Below are positions 47,422 through 55,533 of a stretch of 64,000 nt of DNA, one piece after another. The notes below the pieces were generated by a model. That model made no database searches. It saw only the letters and a list, made by a program, of their open reading frames with translations, and was not told the origin of the DNA. The stretch is taken from NCBI GenBank assembly GCA_016617495.1, contig WYCU01000005.1, forward strand, positions 186,001 through 250,000. The letters are read 5' to 3'. A program made the translations under genes and the position numbers. The stretch's first letter is position 1, and the number at the start of each line of letters is the position of its first letter. The DNA is from Azonexaceae bacterium s22. GTDB taxonomy: Bacteria > Pseudomonadota > Gammaproteobacteria > Burkholderiales > Rhodocyclaceae.

Positions 47422-48360
47422 TCAGCTCCAGCGCGGATCGGCCGTGAACATGATACCCAGCCAGGCCTGTTCCAGCGGCAGGCCGATGGCATCCCAGATG
47501 CGGGCGCGGAGCGCGTCGATTTCGGGGATGGTTTCCGGCATGAAGTTTTCGCCGACCAGGACGTTGATCTCCACGACATGGATACGTCCGGTCTTGGCAA
47601 TGTGCGTGCTGTAGTGGGCAATGTCGTATTCGTCGGCGATCTGGCGCATGACGGTTTCGACGCGGCGGGCGACTTCATCGTCCGGATTGGCCATGAGCAG
47701 CACTTCGCGCATGTTTTCGTAGAAGATCTTGGCCGGTACCGGCAGGAGCAACAAGGCCATCGTGGCGAGCACCGCACTGTCGGCGTAACGCGCCCACCAA
47801 CTGCGCGCCGGTTCCGGCAGCACCCAGATCATGGCAAAACCGGCCAGGGTGACGATGCTGAACAGCGTGCTGATCATCCATTCGCGCGCGTCGTTGCGGA
47901 TCAGTTGGGAATCGCAGCGCGCCGCAACGCGTCGCTCATACCACCAGACGGCCAGACAAACGCTGGCGCTGATCAGGCTGTAGAGCACCACTTCGCTGGC
48001 ATCCACCGGGTTGCCGCCGGTGCGCAGGCCTTCCAGGCCGTTGAATAGCGCATAGAGGCAGACGACCAGCAGGATCAGGTTGTTGAAGCTATTGACCAGC
48101 GGTTCGATGTGCGCATAACCGTACTGGAAGTGGCGGTCGGCCGGGCGTTCGACCAGCTTGGCGGCAAGCAGGTAGAGGCCCGAACCGAGCAGGCTGGTGA
48201 GCGCATAAAAGCCGTCCAGCATGACGGCTTCTGAACCGATGTAGAGGCCGACGCCGATCCCGAAGATGGCCAGCCCGACAATCGTAAACACGGAAATCCG
48301 CAGGGTGCGCTGCTCCAGGCGGTTGGCTTCCTTGCGCGTCAGCTTCTTGTAGATTCCCAT
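47422..48360 (-). CDS. Cation diffusion facilitator family transporter
   Basis: 312 residues; about six N-terminal helices and a C-terminal cytoplasmic ferredoxin-like domain (STHIAKTGRIHVVEINVLVG). Metal-site aspartate-like residues occur in SEAVMLDGFYAL and QLIRNDAREW. Exports Zn/Fe/Co-type cations or modulates proton exchange. Short AAAAGGACGC site before the ATG. Confidence 0.85.
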   Translation of the reverse strand: MGIYKKLTRKEANRLEQRTLRISVFTIVGLAIFGIGVGLYIGSEAVMLDGFYALTSLLGSGLYLLAAKLVERPADRHFQYGYAHIEPLVNSFNNLILLVVCLYALFNGLEGLRTGGNPVDASEVVLYSLISASVCLAVWWYERRVAARCDSQLIRNDAREWMISTLFSIVTLAGFAMIWVLPEPARSWWARYADSAVLATMALLLLPVPAKIFYENMREVLLMANPDDEVARRVETVMRQIADEYDIAHYSTHIAKTGRIHVVEINVLVGENFMPETIPEIDALRARIWDAIGLPLEQAWLGIMFTADPRWS

Positions 48361-48374
48361 GCGTCCTTTTCCGA

Positions 48375-49169
48375 TCAGCAGCCGCGGTACACGGGTTTGC
48401 GTTTCTGCATGAAGGCATCGATGCCTTCGCCGGCATCCTCGCTCATCATGTTGCAGGCCATCACTTCGCCGGCGTAGGCGTAAGCTTCGGTCATGCCCAT
48501 TTCCAGCTGCTTGTAATACATGCTTTTGCCCATGCGCACGGCGACCGGGCTCTTGGCGAGGATGGACTGCGCCAGCCGTTCGATTTCCGCATCCAGGGCA
48601 TCGAGCGGCACCACGCGATTGACCAGGCCCTTGGTCTTCGCTTCCATGGCATCGATGAAGTCGCCGGTCAGCAGCATCTCCAGCGCCGCCTTGCGGCCAA
48701 GATTGCGCGCCAGGCCCACGGCCGGGGTCGAGCAGAACAGCCCGACATTGATGCCGGAAACGGCAAATTTCGCCACGTCGGCGGCGACGGCCAGATCGCA
48801 CATCGACACCAGCTGGCAACCCGCCGCGGTCGCGATGCCGTGCACCCGGGCGATGACCGGCTGGGGCATGCGCGTCAGCGTGAGCATGACCTCGCCGCAG
48901 CGCTTGAACAGCGACTGCATGTAGGCCTTGTCGTGGTTGGCGCGCATCTCCTTGAGATCGTGCCCGGCGCAGAAGGCTTTGCCGGCACCGGCAAGGACGA
49001 CCACGCGCACCGCATCGTTGGCGGCGATGGCCTCCAGTTCGGCCTGCAAGGCGTCCAGTACGGCGTCCGAAAGGGCGTTGAACTGCGTCGGCCGGTTCAG
49101 CGTCAGCGTGGTCAGGCCGTCCGGCCGGTCGGTACGCAACAGGGGCGCCTCGGTGTCATGCGTGCTCAT
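48375..49169 (-). CDS. Enoyl-CoA hydratase/isomerase family, ECHDC3-like
   Basis: 264 residues of crotonase fold: TLNRPTQFNALSD, FCAGHDLKEMRA (oxyanion hole), ATAAGCQLVSMCDLAVA. The catalytic-glutamate region reads NVGLFCSTPAVGLARNLG, the ECHDC3 form lacking the usual acidic pair, so hydratase activity is uncertain. 14 bp before the CDF transporter. Confidence 0.85.
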   Translation of the reverse strand: MSTHDTEAPLLRTDRPDGLTTLTLNRPTQFNALSDAVLDALQAELEAIAANDAVRVVVLAGAGKAFCAGHDLKEMRANHDKAYMQSLFKRCGEVMLTLTRMPQPVIARVHGIATAAGCQLVSMCDLAVAADVAKFAVSGINVGLFCSTPAVGLARNLGRKAALEMLLTGDFIDAMEAKTKGLVNRVVPLDALDAEIERLAQSILAKSPVAVRMGKSMYYKQLEMGMTEAYAYAGEVMACNMMSEDAGEGIDAFMQKRKPVYRGC

Positions 49170-49215
49170 GGTGTCTCCTCGTTATCGTCATGAAAGCGCC
49201 GCCGGGCCGAGCCGG

Positions 49216-49623
49216 TTAGGCGACGCCGTGGGATTTCAGGAAAGGTACGTAGGCCCGGTCGACGATCATGATGTGGTGTTGCAGCCAGGTTTTGAGCAAT
49301 TCCAGGGTGTCGACCCCGACATTCGCGCCCTGCTCGAACTGCAATAGCAGCTGCATGACTTTGGCGGTAAAGCCGTCATGTTCCGCTTTGTGGGCGGCAT
49401 TTTCTTCATAGCCGTATTGCTGGAAAAGACTCTCTTCCAGTACGAAGTGATTGACCGTGTATTCGACCAGCCCTTCGAGAATCCGGCCGATGACCGCACG
49501 ATCCGGTTCGGACTTGCTCAATTCGTCGTGCAGGCTGTTGGTGGCATCGACCAGCCAGTGGTGCTGGGTGTCGATGGAGGCGATTCCCAGCTCGAGGGCG
49601 CTGGACCAAGGCATGAAGGCCAT
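49216..49623 (-). CDS. Bacteriohemerythrin (second)
   Basis: 135 residues; metal ligands in DTQHHWLVD, NHFVLEE, HKAEHDGF and HHIMIVDRAY. More divergent from the copy at 26320 than a recent duplicate would be. CAGGGAGAACAC before the ATG. Confidence 0.88.
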   Translation of the reverse strand: MAFMPWSSALELGIASIDTQHHWLVDATNSLHDELSKSEPDRAVIGRILEGLVEYTVNHFVLEESLFQQYGYEENAAHKAEHDGFTAKVMQLLLQFEQGANVGVDTLELLKTWLQHHIMIVDRAYVPFLKSHGVA

Positions 49624-49739
49624 TTTTGTGTTCTCCCTGAAAGTTGATCTTTGATTCGGTTTTCGCAGACCGTTTGCAGCCCTAATGATAAACGATAGCC
49701 GCCTGCCCTCCGATGGGGTGGCAGGGTAGAATCCCGCCG

Positions 49740-52700
49740 ATGAATTCCCCGCGCTTCGTACACCTTCGCCTGCATTCCGAATATTCCGTGACCGACGGCA
49801 TCGTCCGCATCGGCGATGCCGTCAAACGCGCGGCCGCTGACGGCATGCCCGCGCTTGCGCTGACCGATCTCGCCAACCTCTTCGGGCTGGTCAAGTTTTA
49901 CACCGGCGCGCGCGGCAAGGGCGTCAAGCCGGTCGCTGGCGCCGATGTCTGGGTCGCCGACCCGGTGGCGCCGGATAGCGCCAGCCGCCTCCTGTTGTTG
50001 GTACGCAACCGGGAGGGCTACCGGCAATTGTGCGAATTATTGACGCGCGCCTATCTCGTCGAGGGGCGGCGCGACCGCGCGGAAATTCGCCGGGAATGGT
50101 TTGCCGAGATCGGGACGGATGGCCTCATTGCCTTGTCCGGCGCGCAGGGCGGCGATGTGGGCGAAGCGCTGCTCAACGGCAATTTCGTGCTCGCCGGCGA
50201 GCGGGCACGGGCATGGGAGGCCTTGTTTCCCGAAGCCTTCTATCTCGAAGTCCAGCGTTACGGGCAAGCGCAGCAGGAAGCGCTGGTCCAGCAGACGGCG
50301 GCACTGGCCGGCGAACTGGGCTTGCCGCTGGTGGCGACGCACCCCATCCAGTTCATGGCGCAGGACGATTTTCAGGCGCACGAAGCGCGGGTCTGCATCG
50401 CCGAAGGCTATGTGCTCGGCGATACGCGTCGGCCCAAGCCCTACACGCCCGAGCAATACTTCAAGTCGCAGGACGAGATGTGCGCGTTGTTCGCCGACAT
50501 GCCGGAAGCGCTGGAGAACACGCTGGAAATCGCCAAGCGCTGCAATCTGGAAATGACGCTGGGCAAGAACTTCCTGCCCGACTTTCCGACGCCGGAAGGC
50601 ATGACCATCGACGATTTTCTCGTCGCCGAGGCCAAGGCCGGTCTGGAAGTGCGCCTGGCAGAGCTCTACCCCGATCCCGAAGTGCGTGCCCAGCGCCGCC
50701 CGGAATACGACGAGCGCCTCGATTTCGAGTGCAAGACCATCCTGCAGATGGGCTTCCCGGGCTACTTCCTGATCGTTGCCGACTTCATCAACTGGGGCAA
50801 GCAAAACGGCGTGCCGGTCGGCCCCGGCCGGGGCTCCGGGGCGGGCTCGCTGGTCGCCTACTCGCTGCGCATTACCGACCTTGATCCGCTGGCCTACGCA
50901 CTGCTCTTCGAGCGCTTCCTGAACCCCGAGCGGGTGTCGATGCCCGACTTCGATATCGACTTCTGCCAGGACAACCGCTGGCGCGTCATCGAATACGTGC
51001 GCGAGCGCTATGGCGCCGAGGCGGTATCGCAGATCGCGACCTTCGGCACCATGTCCTCCAAGGCGGTGATTCGCGATGTCGGGCGCGTCTTCGGGCTGCC
51101 TTACTCGATGTGCGACCGTATTTCCAAGCTGATCCCGGTCGTGCAGAACAAGCCGGTGTCGCTGGCCGAGGCCCTGGAACAGGAGCCGGCGCTGCGCGAA
51201 ATGATGGACGACGAGCAGGATGGCGAATCGATCCGTGCGCTTTTCGATCTGGCCGGGCGCCTGGAAGACCTGACCCGCAACGTCGGGATGCACGCCGGGG
51301 GCGTGCTGATCGCGCCGGGCAAGATCACCGATTTCTGTCCGATCTATCAGGCCACCGGCGCCGATGCCTCGCCGGTGTCACAGTTCGACAAGGACGATGT
51401 GGAAAAGGCCGGTCTGGTGAAGTTCGACTTCCTCGGCCTGCGCAACCTGACAATTATCGAACTGGCGCTCAAGTACATCGCGCGCATGACCGGCGAAACG
51501 CTCGATCTCATGTCGCTCGGGTTCAACGACCCCGGGGCCTACCAGATTCTCAAGGACGCCAACACCACGGCGATCTTCCAGGTGGAATCGGAAGGCATGA
51601 AAAAGCTCCTGAAGAAGCTGGCGCCGGACCGTTTCGAAGACATCATCGCTGTGCTGGCGCTCTATCGTCCCGGCCCGCTCGGTTCGGGCATGGTCGACGA
51701 CTTCATCCTGCGCAAGAAGGGCCAGCAGAAGATCGACTACTTCCACCCCGATCTCAAGGCCTGTCTGGAGCCGACCTACGGCGTCATCGTGTACCAGGAA
51801 CAGGTGATGCAGATTTCGCAGATCATCGGCGGCTACACCCTGGGCGGTGCCGACATGCTGCGCCGGGCGATGGGCAAGAAAAAACCCGAGGAAATGGCCA
51901 AGCACCGCGAAACCATTGCCGCGGGGGCCAAGGAGCGCGGCTACGATCCGGCGTTGGCCGAGCAGTTGTTCGACCTGATGACCAAGTTTGCCGAATACGG
52001 CTTCAACAAGTCGCACACGGCGGCCTATGCGGTGGTGACCTACCACACGGCCTGGCTCAAGCGTTACCACTGCGCGGCCTTCATGGCGGCGACCCTGTCG
52101 TCGGACATGGACAACACCGATACGGTGAAGATCTTCTACGAAGACACCATCGCCAACGGCGTGAAGATGCTCGGCCCGGACATCAATGCCTCCAATTACC
52201 GTTTCGAACCGGTGGACCGCCAAACCATCCGCTACGGTCTGGGGGCGGTGAAGGGTACGGGCGAGCAGGCGGTCAATGTCATTCTCAAGGCGCGCGAGGC
52301 TGGCGGGGCGTTCAAGGACCTGTTCGATTTCTGTCAGCGCTGCGACAAGCGCATGGTCAATCGCCGCACCATCGAAGCCCTGATCCGGGCCGGGGCGTTC
52401 GACAGCATCGACAGTGACCGCCACAAACTGCTGGCGTCCGTCGGCATCGCCATGGATTTCGCTGAGCAGGCCGAGCGCAATGCCATGCAAACGAGCCTCT
52501 TCGACATCGGCACGGCGGCCGAGGAGCATGCGCCGCAATACCTGTCGGTGCGGCCGTGGGCTGAGCGCGAGCAGTTGATGGAAGAAAAGACGGCGCTCGG
52601 CTTCTTCTTTTCCGGCCATCCCTACAACACCTTCCGCAAGGAGCTGGCCCGCTTCGTGCGCCGTCCGCTGGCGCGCATCGAACCGGCCAAGGAAATCACC

Positions 52701-53186
52701 GTGCTGGCCGGCCTCGTCGTCGGGGTGCGTACGCAGATGACCCGGCGCGGCAAGATGCTTTTCGTGCAGATCGACGACGGCACGGCCATGGTCGAGGTTT
52801 CGGTGTTCAACGAACTTTTCGAGGCCGAGCGGGCCAAGATCGTTTCCGATGAAGTGCTGATCGTCGAAGGCAAGGTAAGTTACGACGACTTTTCCGGCGG
52901 CAATCGCGTCGTCGCCGAACGCCTGCTGACGTTGGGCGAAGCGCGGGCGCGCTTTGCTCGTCACTTGTTGCTGCGCATGAACGGCAATGCCGATGCGCTC
53001 AAATTGCGCAGTCTGCTGTCGCCCTTTGCGCCGGGACCGGCGGAAGTCCGCGTCCGTTATCGCAACGACAAGGCGGAGTGCGAAATGATCCTCGGCGAAG
53101 CGGTGCGCGTGCGTCTCGACGATCCCCTGATTGAAGCCCTCGGCGAATGGTTGCGCCCGGAAAACGTGGAAATCGTCTATTCATGA
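49740..53186 (+). CDS. dnaE: DNA polymerase III alpha subunit
   Basis: 1148 residues from ATG at 49740. N-terminal PHP domain (FVHLRLHSEYSVTDG), catalytic polymerase core with PGRGSGAGSLVAY and PDFDIDFCQD carrying the active-site aspartates, helix-hairpin-helix region, and OB fold (ITVLAGLVVGVRTQMTRRGK). Replicative polymerase. Its stop overlaps the WbuC-like start (ATGA). Confidence 0.97.
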   Translation: MNSPRFVHLRLHSEYSVTDGIVRIGDAVKRAAADGMPALALTDLANLFGLVKFYTGARGKGVKPVAGADVWVADPVAPDSASRLLLLVRNREGYRQLCELLTRAYLVEGRRDRAEIRREWFAEIGTDGLIALSGAQGGDVGEALLNGNFVLAGERARAWEALFPEAFYLEVQRYGQAQQEALVQQTAALAGELGLPLVATHPIQFMAQDDFQAHEARVCIAEGYVLGDTRRPKPYTPEQYFKSQDEMCALFADMPEALENTLEIAKRCNLEMTLGKNFLPDFPTPEGMTIDDFLVAEAKAGLEVRLAELYPDPEVRAQRRPEYDERLDFECKTILQMGFPGYFLIVADFINWGKQNGVPVGPGRGSGAGSLVAYSLRITDLDPLAYALLFERFLNPERVSMPDFDIDFCQDNRWRVIEYVRERYGAEAVSQIATFGTMSSKAVIRDVGRVFGLPYSMCDRISKLIPVVQNKPVSLAEALEQEPALREMMDDEQDGESIRALFDLAGRLEDLTRNVGMHAGGVLIAPGKITDFCPIYQATGADASPVSQFDKDDVEKAGLVKFDFLGLRNLTIIELALKYIARMTGETLDLMSLGFNDPGAYQILKDANTTAIFQVESEGMKKLLKKLAPDRFEDIIAVLALYRPGPLGSGMVDDFILRKKGQQKIDYFHPDLKACLEPTYGVIVYQEQVMQISQIIGGYTLGGADMLRRAMGKKKPEEMAKHRETIAAGAKERGYDPALAEQLFDLMTKFAEYGFNKSHTAAYAVVTYHTAWLKRYHCAAFMAATLSSDMDNTDTVKIFYEDTIANGVKMLGPDINASNYRFEPVDRQTIRYGLGAVKGTGEQAVNVILKAREAGGAFKDLFDFCQRCDKRMVNRRTIEALIRAGAFDSIDSDRHKLLASVGIAMDFAEQAERNAMQTSLFDIGTAAEEHAPQYLSVRPWAEREQLMEEKTALGFFFSGHPYNTFRKELARFVRRPLARIEPAKEITVLAGLVVGVRTQMTRRGKMLFVQIDDGTAMVEVSVFNELFEAERAKIVSDEVLIVEGKVSYDDFSGGNRVVAERLLTLGEARARFARHLLLRMNGNADALKLRSLLSPFAPGPAEVRVRYRNDKAECEMILGEAVRVRLDDPLIEALGEWLRPENVEIVYS

Positions 53187-53653
53187 TCACGCGCATCGAC
53201 CAGCGTTTGCTTGATGCGGTCAGTGTGGCGGCGGCCGAGTCGCCACGCCAGCGCAAGAACTACAACTTCCACCCGACAGACGATTTTCCTGCGCACCGCA
53301 TGCTCAACGCGCTGGCGCCGGATTCCTACATCGTGCCCCATTGCCATCGCAACCCGGCGAAGGATGAAACCATGCTGTGCCTGCGCGGCGCGCTGGGCGT
53401 GGTGACTTTTTCGCCTGCGGGCGCGGTCGAACAGGCGCTCACCTTGCAGCCCGGCGGCGAAATCTGCGGTGTCGATATTCCGCACGGCGTGTTTCACTCG
53501 GTGCTGGCTTTGGTGCCCGGGACCGTCATGTTCGAGGCCAAGGCCGGTCCGTATGTGCCGCTGATGGTCGAGGAAATGGCCCCCTGGGCACCCGCCGAAG
53601 GTTCGCCGGAGGCGGCGGCCTACCTGGCCGGGCTGCGCCGCCTGTTTGCCTGA
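53183..53653 (+). CDS. WbuC-family cupin protein
   Basis: 156 residues. N-terminal alpha-helical part, cupin core with YIVPHCHRNPAKDETMLCLRG (metal-binding histidines) and IPHGVFHSVLAL. Found in many O-antigen loci, function unclear. Coupled to dnaE by a 4-bp overlap. Confidence 0.8.
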   Translation: MITRIDQRLLDAVSVAAAESPRQRKNYNFHPTDDFPAHRMLNALAPDSYIVPHCHRNPAKDETMLCLRGALGVVTFSPAGAVEQALTLQPGGEICGVDIPHGVFHSVLALVPGTVMFEAKAGPYVPLMVEEMAPWAPAEGSPEAAAYLAGLRRLFA

Positions 53654-53659
53654 GGCCGC

Positions 53660-53992
53660 ATGCAGCACTGGATCTATCTCGCCATTGCCATTGCCTGCGA
53701 AGTGGCGGCGACCTCGGCGCTGAAATCCGCCGAAGGTTTTACCCGGCTGCTGCCCTCGATCATTGTCGTCTGCGGCTATGTTGCGGCGATCTATCTGCTT
53801 TCGCTGACTCTGCGCGCGATCCCGGTCGGGATCGCCTATGCCGTGTGGTCCGGCGTCGGGGTCGCCTCGATTGCGGTGATCGGCTGGGTGTTTCTGGATC
53901 AAAAGCTGGATTTGCCGGCCTTGCTTGGGCTGGTTTTGATCGTTTCCGGGGTGCTCGTGATCAATTTGTTCTCGAAAACTGCGGGACATTGA
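53660..53992 (+). CDS. Small multidrug resistance transporter
   Basis: 110 residues, four membrane helices; the SMR glutamate is in the first helix (IAIACEVAATSALKSAEGF). Dual-topology dimer that exports cationic compounds in exchange for protons; EmrE-type rather than SugE-type by the first-helix sequence. 6 bp after the cupin gene. Confidence 0.9.
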   Translation: MQHWIYLAIAIACEVAATSALKSAEGFTRLLPSIIVVCGYVAAIYLLSLTLRAIPVGIAYAVWSGVGVASIAVIGWVFLDQKLDLPALLGLVLIVSGVLVINLFSKTAGH

Positions 53993-54023
53993 TTGTCAGC
54001 AGTCGGTCAGGCACTGGCATAAT
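53993..54023 (+). promoter_or_regulatory. Promoter candidate for the DAB locus
   Basis: TTGTCA (53993-53998), 19-bp spacer and extended -10 TGGCATAAT (ending 54023), in the 91-bp gap before the first NuoM-like gene. Long spacer lowers confidence. Confidence 0.4.
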
Positions 54024-54083
54024 CGCGGCATTAAAAAATGAAACGACATCCGGGACGACAGGACCGGAGGAGGGGCAAAAGGG

Positions 54084-55532
54084 GTGTTGAAGGTACTGGT
54101 GTTTCTGCCGGTGCTGGGCGCCGCCATCGTGGCCATGTTGCCGGAGCGCTTTGCGGGCTGGCGCTGGCGTGTCGCGATGCTGAGCGCGCTGGCGTCGCTC
54201 GGCCACACGTTGTGGCTGGCGGCAGCCTTTGATCCTGCCGGCCTGGCCATCCAGTTTCACGAAAGCCGCCCGTGGAACGTCCGCCTCGGGTCTTTCTTTG
54301 CGTTGGGTATCGACGGCATTGCGCTGTCGATGGTGCTGCTCACGGCCTTGCTTTCGCTGATTGCCGTGCTGGTTTCGCGGCGCATGTCCGCGGGCAGCCG
54401 CCTCTACTTCACGCTGGTCCTGTTGCTGGAATCGGCAATGTTCGGCGTCTTCACCGCCCGTGACTGGTCGCTGTTCTACGTGTTCTGGGAAGCCACGCTG
54501 ATCCCCTTGTTCTTCATGATCGACCGCTTGGGCGGGCCGGATCGTCAGCGTGCTGCGCTCAACTTTTTCCTCTACACGTTGGGCGGTTCGGTCTTCATGC
54601 TGGTGGCGCTGCTGTTTCTTTACGACGCGGCGCCCGGCCACAGTTTTGCAATGAACGACATGGCGGCCGGCGGGCGCGATTTGCCTCTGCGTACGCAGTT
54701 GCTGATCTTCGCCGGCTTGTTCATCGGCTTTGGCGTCAAGATGCCGGTCTTTCCCTTGCATGGCTGGCTGCCGTTGGCGCATGTGGAGGCGCCCAGCCCG
54801 GTGTCCATCCTGCTTTCCGGTGTCTTGCTCAAGATGGGGGCTTACGGCCTGATCCGTGCCGCCGAAACCTTGCCGGCGGCCTTGCTCGCCCTGCAGTCGG
54901 CGCTGGCCGTGCTGGCGCTGGTCAGCCTGGTTTATGGGGCGGTGCTGGCGTGGCGGCAGCAGGATCTGAAGTCGATGGTCGCTTATTCCTCGATCTCGCA
55001 CATGGGCGTGGTGTTGCTGGGCATCGCCACGCTCAACGTGGTCGGCCTGACCGGCGCGGTCATGCAGATGGTGGCCCATGGCCTGACGGCGGCGATGCTG
55101 TTTCTCATTGTCGGGCTGCTTTACCAGCGCACGCACAGCCGGGACCTTGCCGACTACGGCTGCCTGCTCGGGCGGGCGCCGCGCTTCGCCTTCTTCACGG
55201 CATTCGGGCTGCTGGCGGCCATCGGTTTGCCGGGCACGGCCGGTTTCGTGGCCGAACTGCATGCGCTGGTCGGCGGCTTTTCCGCCTGGGGTGCCTGGGT
55301 GGTGCTGGTCTTTGCCGGCTTGTTGATCGGCGCGGCTTACGGATTGCGCGTCATCGGGCGCTTGTGTCTGCGCGGCTTGCCGACGCAGGAAATCGCCGAC
55401 ATGACGCGCACCGAGGCGGCCGCGGCGGGTTTGCTGGCGGTGACCGTCGTGGCGCTGGGTGTCTGGCCGACGCCCTTGATCGATCTGGTTGCCGGCAGCG
55501 TCGACCGCGTGGGTCGTTTGTTCGGCGGTTGA
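54084..55532 (+). CDS. NuoM-like proton-antiporter subunit of the DAB locus
   Basis: 482 residues, about 14 helices. All proton-path residues of complex I NuoM are kept: E136 (YVFWEATLIP), K219 (GFGVKMPVFPLHGWLP), K250 (GVLLKMGAYGL) and E391 (PGTAGFVAEL). GTG at 54084 (GGAGGAGGGG upstream) is the likely start; TTG next to it is possible. First of five coupled genes; 1 bp before dabA. Probably moves ions to power the CO2/bicarbonate step, by analogy with DabB. Confidence 0.85.
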   Translation: MLKVLVFLPVLGAAIVAMLPERFAGWRWRVAMLSALASLGHTLWLAAAFDPAGLAIQFHESRPWNVRLGSFFALGIDGIALSMVLLTALLSLIAVLVSRRMSAGSRLYFTLVLLLESAMFGVFTARDWSLFYVFWEATLIPLFFMIDRLGGPDRQRAALNFFLYTLGGSVFMLVALLFLYDAAPGHSFAMNDMAAGGRDLPLRTQLLIFAGLFIGFGVKMPVFPLHGWLPLAHVEAPSPVSILLSGVLLKMGAYGLIRAAETLPAALLALQSALAVLALVSLVYGAVLAWRQQDLKSMVAYSSISHMGVVLLGIATLNVVGLTGAVMQMVAHGLTAAMLFLIVGLLYQRTHSRDLADYGCLLGRAPRFAFFTAFGLLAAIGLPGTAGFVAELHALVGGFSAWGAWVVLVFAGLLIGAAYGLRVIGRLCLRGLPTQEIADMTRTEAAAAGLLAVTVVALGVWPTPLIDLVAGSVDRVGRLFGG

Positions 55533-55533
55533 G

